DNA from: Diphasiastrum complanatum
Lineage: Eukaryota > Streptophyta > Lycopodiopsida > Lycopodiales > Lycopodiaceae
Length of the DNA: 64,000 nt
Assembly (NCBI GenBank): GCA_029204225.1
Contig: CM055093.1
Location: 17,695,041 to 17,759,040, forward strand
Direction of reading: 5' to 3'
The notes beneath the pieces are model-generated. The model was not told where the DNA came from. It saw only the letters and a list, made by a program, of their open reading frames with translations, and did no database searches. The position numbers and the translations under genes are program-made. Positions within the stretch are counted from its first letter, which is position 1; each line of letters starts with the position of its first letter. Below, piece by piece: positions 10,300 to 23,100 of the stretch.

Positions 10300-12455
10300 C
10301 AAAAGTTTTTACTCTATATTTGATTCAATTGTTATTTCAGATTGATAAGGCTAATCTTGATTTTTAGATGTAAGCACATATTTGTCAAACACGTGTGTCA
10401 AAAGGTTGGCTTCTGTTACAAATTAGCGAACATTATTATTAGTACTGATCAAGAGAAATATTGTTGATCATAGATTGTCTTCTGTTTGTTCGTTTCATTT
10501 TCCAATTGCTTCTAACATGCAATTAACTCTTTGGTACCTATACTAAATGTGAAAAACAAAATTTGTTCATCAGTTTTTGCTACAAATACACTGAGAGATG
10601 TGATATCAAGAAAGACCTTGTTAAAATCATTACCATGTGGACTGGATTACTATAGGAGATAGATTCCTATTAGCACATGACATGACTGGTAGGATGAGCT
10701 GTTCAATCGAGGGAAAATATATGGAAAATTTCGAGGACTATGATTATCTGAATCTCTTTGATCTACTGTGCTAGATAAAACAATAGACTCTATATCTGAT
10801 ATCGATTTATGGAAGTAAAAATCTTCTATCGTAAAATAAGCAGTTGATCAAAACATGCAGTAGTTCGATTACTACAATTGTCTTATTTTAGAAGGCCTGA
10901 AAAAAACTTGAAGGAAACTATCGTCACAAGTTCGAAGAAACTATGCAAGTTACCATTTAGTTCCTAGTTCGAATTCTAGAGTTTTAATCTTTAATTCTAT
11001 TTTGTAAATTATATCGAAAAAAGAAAAACTATAAATTAAAATTGTTAATCTATTTTTCTAATGACTGACGTTTTGAAATCTAGAAGCCTGAAGAAAATTA
11101 CCAAATGAATGCATCAATCTCATTACAAATTCAAAAAAAAACTATGAAATTTTTTGCTAATCCTATCCAAGAAGTTAATTAATCAGAATATTGTAGAGTT
11201 TCACATATGTTCGAACCTCACCCAGCTAGCAATTCTTTTCTATGCAAATAAATCTCCTATACCACTCTATGAAATCAAAAGGCAGAAGCTACTTGTACAT
11301 CGTAGTCTATTATATGAACAATCATTGAGTAGATGAAGATGGTTGTAGATTTTGCTAACAAAAGATCCGTAATTTGAGAGTCTTACAAAGAATTCGAAGG
11401 GGGGAGGCATGGAGCTATACAAGTTATCATTTAGTTTCTAGTTCGAATTGTTGATTCTTGATCTTTGTTAATTGAAGTGACAAATCGTGCTTACATTTAA
11501 TAGAAAATCATTTCAAATATAAATTATTATTGTTACGACGTATAGAACGACTTCAAATCTGTTATCTGGAAATGAATCGTAATACTAGAAAATAAACGAT
11601 TTCAAAAACACGTATTAACCTCTTCAAACAAATTCTACTGAAATACTCTCCTAATCTTTGCATGGAATCTCATAATTTTTTCTCCTTCGCATGCGTATAA
11701 AAACTTCAGAACAATTGTAATTTCGTATTGTTTTGAAAAACATGACTGGAAAGTACCTGAAGAATTTGACAAGTTTTGACTTTTTGAGTTGCAATCGCTG
11801 CTGTAGCACGAAAACTTCGAAAACAGGGCTTGGAATTGATTCTTGATAACACAAAGATGAGTTTTGCAGGAAATTGTACGACTGAGTAGAAAAACACATG
11901 CATTTCAGAAATTCAGAAACTAGCATGACAGTTTGGCAAGAAATTGTTCGTCTAATTACAACATAACTCTAAACTGATCATAGACCAAAAAGATTTCCAA
12001 CAAGTAAATTTTAGTTCTAACAGTAACAGTCCATGTAAAAGCAGCTGCATTTCAGATTTTCAATTCAGAAACTATCATCAAATTCGAAACAACTTTCAGG
12101 CCACAAACTAACAGTGCATGCAAAAACTGACTCTATTTCAAAGCTTTGATTTTCAGTTTCCACACTAACATTGCATGCAAATCAATGCACGTTTCAGAAA
12201 GCTAGATTTCAATTGGTACTAAACAAACAGAAAGACAACATTCAATTCAGATTTCTGATTTAGAAAGTCGCATGCAAACTCTGACAGATTACAATTTGCA
12301 CAAGAAATAGAAAACAAGAAACACAACAGAAGATACTATTTCTGTTTTCACAACACACAGAGACATAAGATATGCCAACAAATCTGTTAGTAGAGAAAAC
12401 GTGCCTGCAAACTGATCCTTGTTGTGAAAATAAATTGATTCGTTCTCTGACAGCC

Positions 12456-12720
12456 TGTTTAACCAGATGGCGCGTGTTTGAACAGCTCTGACCAGTAAAT
12501 TGGTTGAAATCTAGAAAATATGTGTAGGTTGTTGATCGTTGCTAACTAGATGGCGTGTGTTTGAACAACTCCAACCAAAAAACTGATCGAAATCCAGAAC
12601 GTATGTGCAAGTTGTTGATCACTGACCAGATGCAATTGAAAAGATGATGAGAAACACCGTCAGGCGCGGGCGCGTGTTTGAACAGGTCACATCACGAAAT
12701 TGACCATCATCTAGAACGTT
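12456..12720 (+). repeat. Imperfect tandem repeats with GCGCGTGTTTGAACA motif
   Basis: Three imperfect units start near 12456, 12542 and 12660. Each carries a GCG(T/C)GTGTTTGAACA core followed by a GACCA/AACCA...TTGAAATC(T/C)AGAA segment and, in two units, GTTGTTGATC. The array lies 1.1-1.4 kb upstream of the deformylase start codon. Confidence 0.7.
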
Positions 12721-12794
12721 TTTCAAGAAAGTTAAAAATGTATGTGCAGAATGATCGCTATTGTGCAAATAGAAGCACGCTACTCAAATTGATA

Positions 12795-12878
12795 TGCTAT
12801 GTAGCAACAGCGGTACTCTGAAAACTGATCGATAGTCTCCTGTTGTAAGCCTTTATATGCTACGTAGCAACAGCGGAA
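12795..12878 (+). repeat. Pair of ATATGCTA(T/C)GTAGCAACAGCGG repeats
   Basis: Two near-identical 22-bp words, at about 12795-12816 and 12857-12878. Each contains the near-palindrome GCTACGTAGC (GCTATGTAGC in the first). Confidence 0.7.
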
Positions 12879-12919
12879 GAAAAAGCAAAAGCAAGAAAAA
12901 AACACGGCAACGATCAAAA

Positions 12920-13113
12920 ATTCGCATGCAAACTACAAAAAGCTCGTGTGCACTTCCTCTGCTGCGCATGCAAAACTTGCTATTTACGAGTTAGAACCTA
13001 TGAAATCATAGCCTTCGATTATATTACACTCCAGAATATGCCACGTGGCCGTAATCCTACACTCCAGAGCATGCCACGTGGCTATTTGCCTGAGCAGAGA
13101 ATTGAAAACCGGG
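12920..13113 (+). repeat. 194-bp direct repeat upstream of deformylase gene, copy 1
   Basis: Matches 13565-13756 from ATTCGCATGCA to GAATTGAAAACCGGG. It contains two CACGTG cores (13042-13047 and 13075-13080). With its partner it encloses 451 bp, which resembles the outline of a TRIM element. The ends are not TG...CA and I see no PBS, so simple segmental duplication remains possible. Confidence 0.8.
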
Positions 13114-13114
13114 C

Positions 13115-13244
13115 ACCTTCAGGAGTTGCATACCTTCAGTCTAAGGGCAACTTCGGGTTTTTCGAAAACAGCCTTTCTCCACAGGAAATTTTCATGAAGC
13201 AACCTGAAGGCTACGAAGACCCCGACAATAGTGGCAAAATCTGA
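13115..13244 (+). pseudogene. Possible copia reverse-transcriptase fragment
   Basis: Between the two 190-bp repeats a short frame reads EIFMKQPEGYEDPD, resembling the (V/I)YMKQPxGFE segment of Ty1/copia RT. It stops at 13242-13244, before the expected LKK(S/A)LYGLKQ motif, and nothing recognisable follows. It is a captured or decayed fragment at best. Confidence 0.4.
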
Positions 13245-13564
13245 AGTTTTTCAACGCTGCTGATTTTGCTCTTATTTCTATTGAGGATGGTGCAGTGTGC
13301 ATGAACATAACCGAGATGGAGCTAGTTGGAGGTAATTGATGGTGGTATGGGACGTCGTTAGTGTTGGAGGGCGGATTTCACTTGATTCCAAGTCTCAAGC
13401 CTCGACTGGATCTGGATTGGGCCCTTGATGGGGTGGATCACGAGTGTAGTTTCTTGTGATGATTGGCACTTGGCAGTTTTTTGAATTAGTAGTATGTAAC
13501 ACTCAATCTAAGTGTAGGGATATTTTTTAAGGCATTAGTATATGTGTCTTTGAAGTCCTAAAAT

Positions 13565-13756
13565 ATTCGCATGCAGACTACAAAAAGCTCGTGTACGTGC
13601 AAAAAATGTGCAGCAAAACTTGCTATTTACGAGTTAGAACCTATGACATCATAGCCTTCGATTATATTACACTCCAGAATATGCCTCGTGGCCGTAATCT
13701 TACACTCTTGAGCATGCCACGTGGCTATCTGCCTTAGCAGAGAATTGAAAACCGGG
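13565..13756 (+). repeat. 192-bp direct repeat upstream of deformylase gene, copy 2
   Basis: Second copy of 12920-13113, ending 67 bp before the deformylase ATG. Its first G-box is mutated (CTCGTG); the second, at 13718-13723, is intact. Confidence 0.8.
13718..13723 (+). promoter_or_regulatory. G-box (CACGTG), putative deformylase promoter
   Basis: Palindromic GCCACGTGGC about 100 bp upstream of the start codon; two more lie in the upstream repeat copy (13042, 13075). G-boxes bind bZIP/bHLH factors and are common in light-responsive genes for plastid proteins. Function here is inferred from position only. Confidence 0.45.
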
Positions 13757-13789
13757 TATAGGACAAAATTGTAAAGAGAACGTCCAGTT

Positions 13790-13822
13790 GAGAGAGAGAG
13801 AGAGAGAGAGAGAGTGAGAGAG
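13790..13822 (+). repeat. (GA)n microsatellite in 5' UTR of deformylase gene
   Basis: A GA run ends two bases before the predicted start codon at 13824. GA/CT tracts are frequent in plant 5' UTRs. Confidence 0.85.
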
Positions 13823-13823
13823 A

Positions 13824-14181
13824 ATGCAGGGGACGATATTGTGGCAGCTGCGGCCATGGATTGGCAAGCTCCCCTCGTCCTTGCAACTGCGCTTTGATCC
13901 AGGCTTGTTGAGGGCGACGAGACCTGCGTGGGGGGGCTGCTTGGCTGGGGTGCGTTGTGAAGCTTCTGAAGGAAGAATAGATGATGATAGACTTGGCAAT
14001 TGTATGGAAAGTGGCAGAGGGAAGGCGAGGATTATCCCTAGGGTTGTTCACATGGAAAACAAGAAGAAGAAGATTTCATCAATCTTTGGCAGTTTCGGAA
14101 GCAGGGCGTGCGTGCACGTACCGGCAGCAAGAGGCCGCTTCTTGGCAGAGATAGAAAGCATCCGGGAGGAGGCGAATCCTG
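13824..14181 (+). CDS. PDF1B: Deformylase exon 1 (transit peptide and N-terminal linker)
   Basis: The open frame starts right after the GA-rich leader and runs on to a stop at 14277. The donor at 14182 was chosen because it leaves one base (phase 1), giving Asp with exon 2 and joining ...EEANP to PVQFESPL in family register. The donor is non-optimal; the frame and composition suit a transit peptide. Confidence 0.6.
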
Positions 14182-17100
14182 GTCATCCCTCTCTTTCCTA
14201 TCCGTCTGCTTTGTCTCAAGTTTTGCATCAAGCAATTTATAGTTGCTTGCTTCGTGATATTTGCTATGAGAATCAATGAATGGCCAAGTGTTAAAACCTG
14301 GAGTATGATGGCGCATAGTAGGGGTTTGGTTATAATAATTATTTCAGCCATGTGAGAAATTGCAAATGCTCCTAGGAGGGGGAAAGGCCCAGGCTTGAGG
14401 GCTTTCTCCCAGGGCAAGGCCTTTGCGCCCAAAGTGTACATAATGCCATTTGTGAGATTTTTTTGTCAATTTTACCTTTCGTTTATAGATGCTATTAGAG
14501 AGTCAAACCTTTTGCCTAAAGCTTTAATGTGGCAGTCATTGACTGAATACCAAGTACTATGTGGCATTCATCGGGTGTTCATATGAAATTACCGGTAGAA
14601 GGTTTAGTGTTAGTGTCATTCTCTTATTTTGGCTGTCCACATGAATGTTTGGGCGAAAAGTTTTAATCCTTTGGCACTTATGGACGTTCTTCAATTTGAG
14701 GTGGCTGTTAAAAACAAAGGAAATTGCATAGTGGACTTGCAGCATTGTTGTTTGTGGTTCCATTAGCAGTGTAGCACATTAGCAATTAGTCAGGGTTTAC
14801 GACAAGCTAGTTATTGAAATGCATGTGAATTGTGGAGGCATTTGGCATCCTAGATAGCCACATTTTCCATCAAGGAGCCTTTGATTTCAGCTCTCTTTTT
14901 GCAGTATGTAGCATGGATGAATCTAGAAGAAGTTTTTAAAGGAGTTTTTGTGGTCTCAGTTTGATCCTAGTAAAGGTAGCCCACGTAAGAATATGACATT
15001 CAATCTTGAATTGTCCATTTGCAAAGGCTGACAAGAGTCCCGATATTCGGAACTATCCTGAAGCAGTCATGAAGTTTAGATTCTAGCATGGTTTATCCAA
15101 CAGCTGTGGAGCAGATGTGAAAGCAGAGATCTGAAATGCAGCTGTACTATTATCGTTCTTTTGGTAGGGAGAAGCCATGTCTTGGCATCGGTAGTTGGTC
15201 ACAGAAAGAGCATGAATAAGTATTTTGGAAGTTCGTTAAACATTGCATTTTTTTTTCAAAGAATGTGCCTAACTTGAAGAACGATGGTAGCTTGGTTTGC
15301 AACTCTTGATTGAAGCAATGAGTGATTGTAGCCCTGTTCGCTTGAAAGGGAGAGTGTAGTTGCTGTGGTACGATGGCCTTCTTGCACTTGAGCCATGTTA
15401 CAGTGGTGTAGCATTCTCTGTGGAAGCCTTTATAGCATGAAGAGAAGGAAGGCAGCCCGATGCTGCTATGTTGAAGAGATACGAGGGAGAGAACTTTCAA
15501 CTTTGAAGGTGATTTGTTCCTTTGGAGGTCGTGCATCTTCAATTTGAATTGTTATAGTGAAGAACGAGGGGCAACATCTTGATTCTAAGGAAATTAGGAT
15601 CAGCCCTTTTTGTGTAATTTTTGCCGCATACTAAAGCCTGTTTTGCAATTTAAATGGATAGTATCATGCATCCAACTTGTGGAGGTAGTGCGATGTGAAC
15701 GTGTTATAAAGGTCATTTTCCAAAAAGTTCATGATTGTAAAAAATGATGCTGAACAGCTATTTTTAATGTTGCCATTCAATTCCAACAATACTCAAAGTG
15801 ATTGGTGCATGTTATAAAGCGGTTAATCATTGTTTGAGGGCAAGTAATCAATTTCTGAACAGACTCTTCCTGATTTGGTGATTGCATTTGAAATGGATCC
15901 AAGAAATTTGATGAAAAGAATGTCCATCCTTGACAAGTGAAAGTTTGATGACTTCTAACCAAGAGCAATTTGTGTGATATTGAAAGCTGACCTAGCGATC
16001 CTATTGAACAATTGAGGTTGGAGATGCATGATAAAAAGGTCACTACCGACATTGGACTTGGCTTGGTAGACTCACAAGTACACCATTTGGATTTGTTCCA
16101 ACCTTTGGATGAAATTTAGGAATCTCTTGTGATAGTATTTGGTGCTCGAGCTAGGAATGGAAAATTCTTTCTTAAGCAACAACTTTTTTGTTTAAAGCTT
16201 GAGCATGGCGTGACTTCAGTTGATCACATAGATTGTTTGAAGTCCATTATTAATCAACTTGCAAAAATTGGTTCAAGCATTTTTGAAGACGATGCTTGGC
16301 TATGATTGTTAACAAACGGTGTCAAACCCTTCAATTGAGTGTGGGAACTCATTGGACCCATTGGAAGTGCGCCCTCCTACTAGGTCCCAATGCCCAAGTT
16401 GTGCATGTATACTTTGGTCCTAGACCATTAAAGTGATATGGTTCAAGGTTGAGGCCCAAGGTTTAGAAAAATAGTCATCCAATTATTTTCTAACACCTCT
16501 CTAGGTTCCATACCTCCATCCAAGGCATAGACACCTACCTGCCCTTAACCAAGGACACTAATACCTTAATCTAAGGCACCTACCCTTAATCCTAAGGGTC
16601 ACGTGACTCCATACCTCCGACCAAGGTATAGTCACTTGCTTGCCCTTATCCAAAGGCACATACCCTTCCTTAATCCTAAGGGGGTAACCCTTATCCAAGG
16701 GTAACTTGCCATTTAGCCCCCAACACTAAATGGACCAATAGGGGTCTGAAGTACAACTAGTTACATAGGTATGTAACACATAGGGTGATCAATCTTTATG
16801 TCAAAGACAACATTATTCCTCACATTAGCGGTGCAAGGGATGCAGTGGAATCTTGGGGCATTCATAGGTCTACGTAGGAGACAATGGATTCAGCTAGGCT
16901 TATTTACTTGCAGAAAATGTTACATATTCTAAGGTGGAGGCAGGTGCAACAATCAATGATCACATTACAAAAGTCAAGGACCTTATGGACCAGCTTGCTT
17001 CAGTGGGAGAGACAGTGAGTGATAGGAGTATTGTTTCCATAGTCTTGAATAGTTTATGATTTAACTATCAAGATTATGTGATGTCCCTTTTAGCTAGGGA

Positions 17101-20100
17101 GAGACATCCAACCTTTGGGGAGTTATGTGGTCTTATTTTGCAGGAAGAGATGAGAAAGAAGAATATTTTTGAAAGGGAAGATAATCTAGAACATGCATTT
17201 ACTTTTAAGAAGAAGCAAAACTTTCAAAAGGAAGGCAAAGGCAAGGGGAAGAACTCAAGTAAATCTTGGAGTAGCAAATGTCCAAGTTGTAGATTGGAGA
17301 GCAGACAAGCACCAATTCCTCATCTACAACCAAGAGGAAGGGCAATCACATCCGTTGTGGTGAGTATGGGCATTTCACTTTTGGATGCCAATAGAAGCAA
17401 AGTGATTAAAAGAAGGGTAAGAACCAACAAGGTCACTTTGTTGATAAAGCTGTTGAAGAAGAGCAATCCGGTGGACTTGATCTATTCACAACAGTTCTAT
17501 AGTCAGAATCCACGTTTGGTGGATGGTAGATTGATTTTGGAGCCTCGAAGCACATGACACGTCACATACATTGGTCCAACTCCTATGAGGAGACAAGTGA
17601 TGGTCAACAAGCTTGCCTTGGAGACAACTCTATACAAGTGGTGAGGGGTCAAGGCACAATTATTGTGAAGCTGTCATCAAGAGAGGTGAAGGTAGTCAAG
17701 AGTGTGCTGCATATACCAGGGTTGGCCAAGAACTTGCTATCTGTTGGTGCCATTACCAAATAACGCATGTTGGTGAGGTTTGATGACTCTACCTGTTTGG
17801 TGAAACACAAAGGTGGTAGCCAAGGGAATGCAAAAAGGGGGTCTTTACAAGCTTTACATAGCCATTCCTAGTCAAGAGGCCTTAGTAGATGATTGCTCAT
17901 GGAAGGTGTGGGTCTATTTTTTGGACAGAAATCTGAAGCATTCACATATTTCAAACAATGGAAAGCTTTGGTGGAGATCACATAGGAAAGAAGAGTCAGA
18001 TGCAGGTGGTGAATACGTTTCTGATGAGTTCAAATACCTTCGCAATGCATGTGGGATATAGAGACAGTTTGCCGCTCCACATACACCGCAGCATAATGGT
18101 GTGGATGAGCGGAAAAAAAGGTCTATAGTTGAGAGTGGAAATTTAATATGCAAGAAAGCAAGCCAATTAGCACACCAATAGAGGTAATCAACAAGCCCTT
18201 CAACAGATGATGGTCCTTCATTTGCAGATGAGACTCTCTACCTTCAATTAGTGGGAAGCTTGATTCACCTTACCACTAGGCCAGATATTGCTTATGCGGT
18301 TGGGATTGTGAGTCAATCTATGAGTAAACCTACTGAATAACATTTGGAGGTAGCCAAGTAGATTCTACGTTATGTGAGAGGGACTATGACCTATGGGATT
18401 GGATATACTGATGATGGTGATCTTCAGCTCGAGGGTTATTCAAATTCAGATTGGGCAGGTGATAAATACGATTGGAGATCGACGACAAGCTATGGCTTTG
18501 GCCTAGGTTCAAGGGCCATTTCTTGGTGCAGCAAGAAGCAGCCCACTATGGCTTTATCATTTACTGAAGCTGAGTATAGGGCAACCATGAGGATTGCCTG
18601 TGAAGCTATTTGGTTACGACGCCTACTTGATGATATGCAGATTGTTCAAGTAAGACGTACATTGTTACATTGTGAGAACCAAAGTTGCATTCAGCTTGTG
18701 AGAAATCTAGTCTACCATGCACAGACAAAACATATAGAGGTGGACCAGCACTGTATTTGAAAGAGAGTTCAAGGTTACACGCCGATTCGAATCGGCCGAT
18801 TCGTCTTGATTCGAACCGGCTAGTTCGGTTCGAATTGGGAAACGATTCGAACCGTTTTTTTGGTTTTTGTTTGGGGGGCCAGTTTGAAGGTTTGATGATA
18901 AATATAGTGGTGAGATTGACATAACATATTGCAACACCAACAATCAGATTGCTGATATCTTTACTAAACCACTTAGTAAAGACAAGTTTGAGAAGTTTAG
19001 AACATTGTTATGTGTTAGCTTAAATTAAATTTGCCATCAAGGGGGGTGTTGAAGAGTAATACCCCTTTGGCTAAAGCACTAATGTTATTGTAAGTTGTAC
19101 ATTACTCATGGGCATGCTCTTTGTAAATACGTGGGGCCCCCCTACTTGTAACTTAACTACGTTAGCGGAAGTGGTCCATGGTACACTTGTCTTTTACATT
19201 GTAATTCACCTAATAAGAGTTGTGAGAGTATGATAGTTCCATCACTTGAAAATGTAGAATAAACAGTTCTTTTGATTCATTTACTCAAGGGGGAGTGTTA
19301 GAAGTATGTTGTTACGACATTTGTCAGCAATGTGCCACATCAAGGTCGTAGTAGTTAACTGCATATTTTTAATGAATTACATTATTGTAAGTAATAGAAA
19401 AATAGATAGCTCAAAGTGCCTATGATATTAATGTGGTCTGGATCCTTCTAATCACAAAGGACTACAAGATTAGTGGACCACATATTGTAGGGACCCTAGA
19501 AGGTGGTCGTTGCATCTCTCTCACACTTCTCTCTCATTCTATTCCACTTGTGCTATTCTTATGCAACTCATGTGTTTTCTCTCTCCTTCCTCTCTTCTAC
19601 GGTGAATGAATGTTGAGTGCTTTGATCATCAATAAACATTCTCAAATTTGTTGCATAGTTGTACCAAACATACAATTTGTAGCTTGTTAGAAGCAAGCTA
19701 GCAAGAGAAAATCAATCGTAGAAGAAGCTATCCATACCGTACTTGTAGATCCAATCAAATCAAATTCCTAGATTGAAATTCAACATATCAGCTTCAACAG
19801 AAGTTGACAATCCACGTGAAAAGTCCATAAATGAAAGACCCAACAATGAGCCCATAAATAGAGTTTGGATTTGGATCTTGCTTCAGTAGCAAACTTTTGA
19901 ATATACCTATTTAGAGAGCCTCTTGTTGACGTGAAAATAATAGCTTTTGGCTTATGTGAATGAAATTTTAAACTTGGAATGAAGGTATATGTACATTATC
20001 TTACTAACTCATCATTTCAGCAAAAGAGCTAGACAATGTCCTAGGATGAACCCAAAGGTCCAAAAGAATCATTTCTAATGTGTAGATTTGATGTGTGTAT

Positions 20101-23100
20101 GATTAGATTGGTTGCCTAAGTAATCAGGATCAAATAAGCAAGTCATACTATAAATGGATCTAGCTAGATCTGGAAAGAAGTTTTTTGACTCTTTTTGCCA
20201 TGCAATGTAAGCCTTAAACTGCCAATATAGAAACATTGCATGCGCAAAGTACTGGAGAGCTAGACTTAGATGTATGTTTTTATGATTTGATAGGTCCACT
20301 TGACCTACATTTAGATTTGCTCAAGGATGTCTATCTAAAAGGAGGTTTTTCTTTGGGATGATAGTCTCGAGGACTATGTCCACTCTAAATCTTTTCAGCA
20401 TATATTTTGCAAAGCCAAATTTGGAACTTGTTTAGTCAATTCAAATAGATTTTTTCTTGGAGTCCTTCAAAATATGGGAGGGTTTCATCGTCTATTAAAA
20501 CATGAAGCTTGTGGCCCCATGCTAGATACATAAGACTTGATAAATCATGGTTTTCAAGGACTACTTGGTCAACTCGGTGGACATTCAAGTTCTTATATGC
20601 ACATGACTTATTCGTTAGTTTAGGTTCCTAAATTTTAACGCAAAACCTTGGATGTATGATTTTACATTTCAAACTAATGGAAAGCCAACCTACTTTTATC
20701 AAAGTGACATGTATCCAAGTTGCTCTATGAAAGCATACAGCAACACAAAGGTGTGGATCATGAAATTTCAGAGATGAAATCATGGTTGATTTTTGCAAAA
20801 GGCGGTTTTTCTAAGCTCCCAAAATTGTTGTTTCTTAAGAACATATTGTTTAACTCTTCTAATATAAATACGATTTTTTACATTTGTCTTAAAACTAAAG
20901 TCAAGTGCCATTTACTAATATGACTTAGCTCATTGTTTTTGCTAGCCTTGATGAAGTTTTGATCTCTTTGTACTTTGAAGTAAGAACTAGTTAGGAATTG
21001 GAGAAACCGTAAAATAGCTCTTAACTTGCTCAAACTTTGAATCAAAAAAATGGTCATACTTACACATATACTCCTATGATGGCAAATCAATGAATTATTA
21101 CAGTAGACCTTACAGAAGTCCACATTTTACTAAAATCTCCTTGATTTTATACTAATAAAGCATAAAAAAGGATAGAATCAAGATTTGTGAGGTATTGCCT
21201 TCATGAGTTGGACTTATTTGCTAATGTTGAGCTAATTTGGGATCCTTTGTTTCCTTACAACAGATCCGGTGCAATTTGAGTCACCTCTGGCAGTTATTTT
21301 ATATCCTGATCCACGATTGAGGTTAAAGAACAAACGAATAAACGTTTTTGATGAAAATCTCCAACAACTTGTTGATGAGATGTTTGATGTGATGTACAGG
21401 TGAGAGGCTCTAGCTATTTAATAATCTTCTAATTTGAAAGGTCGTTGTTTGAAAGATCATTGTATTTTGAGACATATTGGTTTTAACTCCCCTGAATAAC
21501 ATACAACGAATTTACAGTTGATCATATTTTATCACATATTGTAGATGTGATGAATGATATTTTCTTATATATTTCATAACTTAAGTTTAACATTCCCATA
21601 GTGTTACAATCTCGAAACCTTGAACCGCTAAGTGCTGGTCATCATAGAAACCGAACGCTCACGATCCACCCCGCCGTAGGACCTAATCCGGGTCCACCCT
21701 CCGTGCCCTGGCCCGTGACCTTTAACAAGCAAGATCCGACCTCCAACCCTGACAACATCCCATACCACTGCCATGGCCTTCAGCCATCCCCCACCTCAGG
21801 CTAGCACTCCTGGCTGTGCACAAGCGCTCTCCATCCACCTTCTCCTAGATAGATAGAATGAATGGATTGAGAGACCTCTCCTCGAAATTCTTGAAGCATT
21901 TCCGACCATCTGGCTTTACAACCCGTAAGGTCAACCACATCGTTAATATACTTTAACACTTGATGGTCTGTTACTATGGTAAATTTGGAGCCATACAAAT
22001 AATGTCTCCAAACTTTCAAAGCATGAATTACAGCAAAAAGCTCCTTGTCGTAGGTGGAATACCACCTTTGAGTAAGATCTAACTTCTTGCTTTCGAAAGC
22101 AACCGGTCTACCATCCTGATAAAGGACTGCACCTATAGCATAGTCACTGGCATCCGTTTCAAGTACATAAGGCTTGTAAGGATTCATTGTGTGTAAAATA
22201 GGCGCTATAGACACAGTATTTGAGAATTCCAAAACTTTGATTCATCTCTTCAGTCCAAGTAACCAAAGGGTTGAATTTACTGTGACGGCTAGTTCTTTTA
22301 GCCCCTTTGAGGACATTCGTCAAAGGTAATGCAATTATTGCATAACCTAAGATAAATTTATGAAAAAACCCCGTAAAGCCCAAAAAGGACTTATCCTCTC
22401 GGATGGTTTGAGGAATTGGCCATTCACGAACTTGTTGGACTTTATTTGGGTCAAATTTCTGTCCGATATAACGTGACCGAAATAAACCAATCTTTTCTGG
22501 AAGAAAACACATTCAGATTCTTTGGCAAAGAGCTTCTCCTGTCTAAGTAACTTTACGACAATCTTGATATGCTCCTCCAAAGTTTTACTATAGATGAGAA
22601 TATCATTCAAGTAGACTATGATGAACTTTCCTAGATATGGACGAAGAACATCGTTCATCATTTGCTGGAAAGTCGTCGGAGCATTTCTCAATCCAAATGG
22701 TAAAACCAGAAATTTATAATGGCCATACCTAGTCCTAAACCCGGTTTTTTCAACATCCTCACTCCTTATTCGAATATGATGATACCCTGATCTCAAATCG
22801 ATTTTTGTGAAGTACTTTGCACCATGTAATCGATCAACCAGTTCATCCATTCGAGGTAAGGGGTAACGGTTTTTAATCGTTAATTTGTTTAACATTTTAA
22901 AGTCCACACAAAGATGAGTACCTCTGTCTTTTTTATCAACTAAGAGAGCTGGTGCCCCCCAAGGGGACTTACTAGGCCTTACATGGCTCATCTTAGATAG
23001 TTTTGCAACTGTCTATAAACTTCATCCTCCTCTGTAGTACTCATCCTATAAGGATACAAAGATATAGGAGAACTAATAGGAATGAGTTTAATACCATGGT

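Larger units (their letters stand above)
8206..12455. other. AT-rich spacer, no recognisable gene
   Basis: About 4.2 kb of very AT-rich sequence with many homopolymer runs and only short, unconvincing open frames. Apart from the 146-bp direct repeat pair listed separately I see no gene, LTR or RNA structure here. Confidence 0.6.

Noticed and set aside
13627-14316. Minus-strand frames opposite deformylase exon 1
   Set aside because: Mirror images of the GA repeat and the real exon; Ser/Leu runs come from (CT)n.
20075-20299. Minus-strand 74-codon frame in deformylase intron 1
   Set aside because: Considered as a copia remnant but no conserved motif could be aligned.
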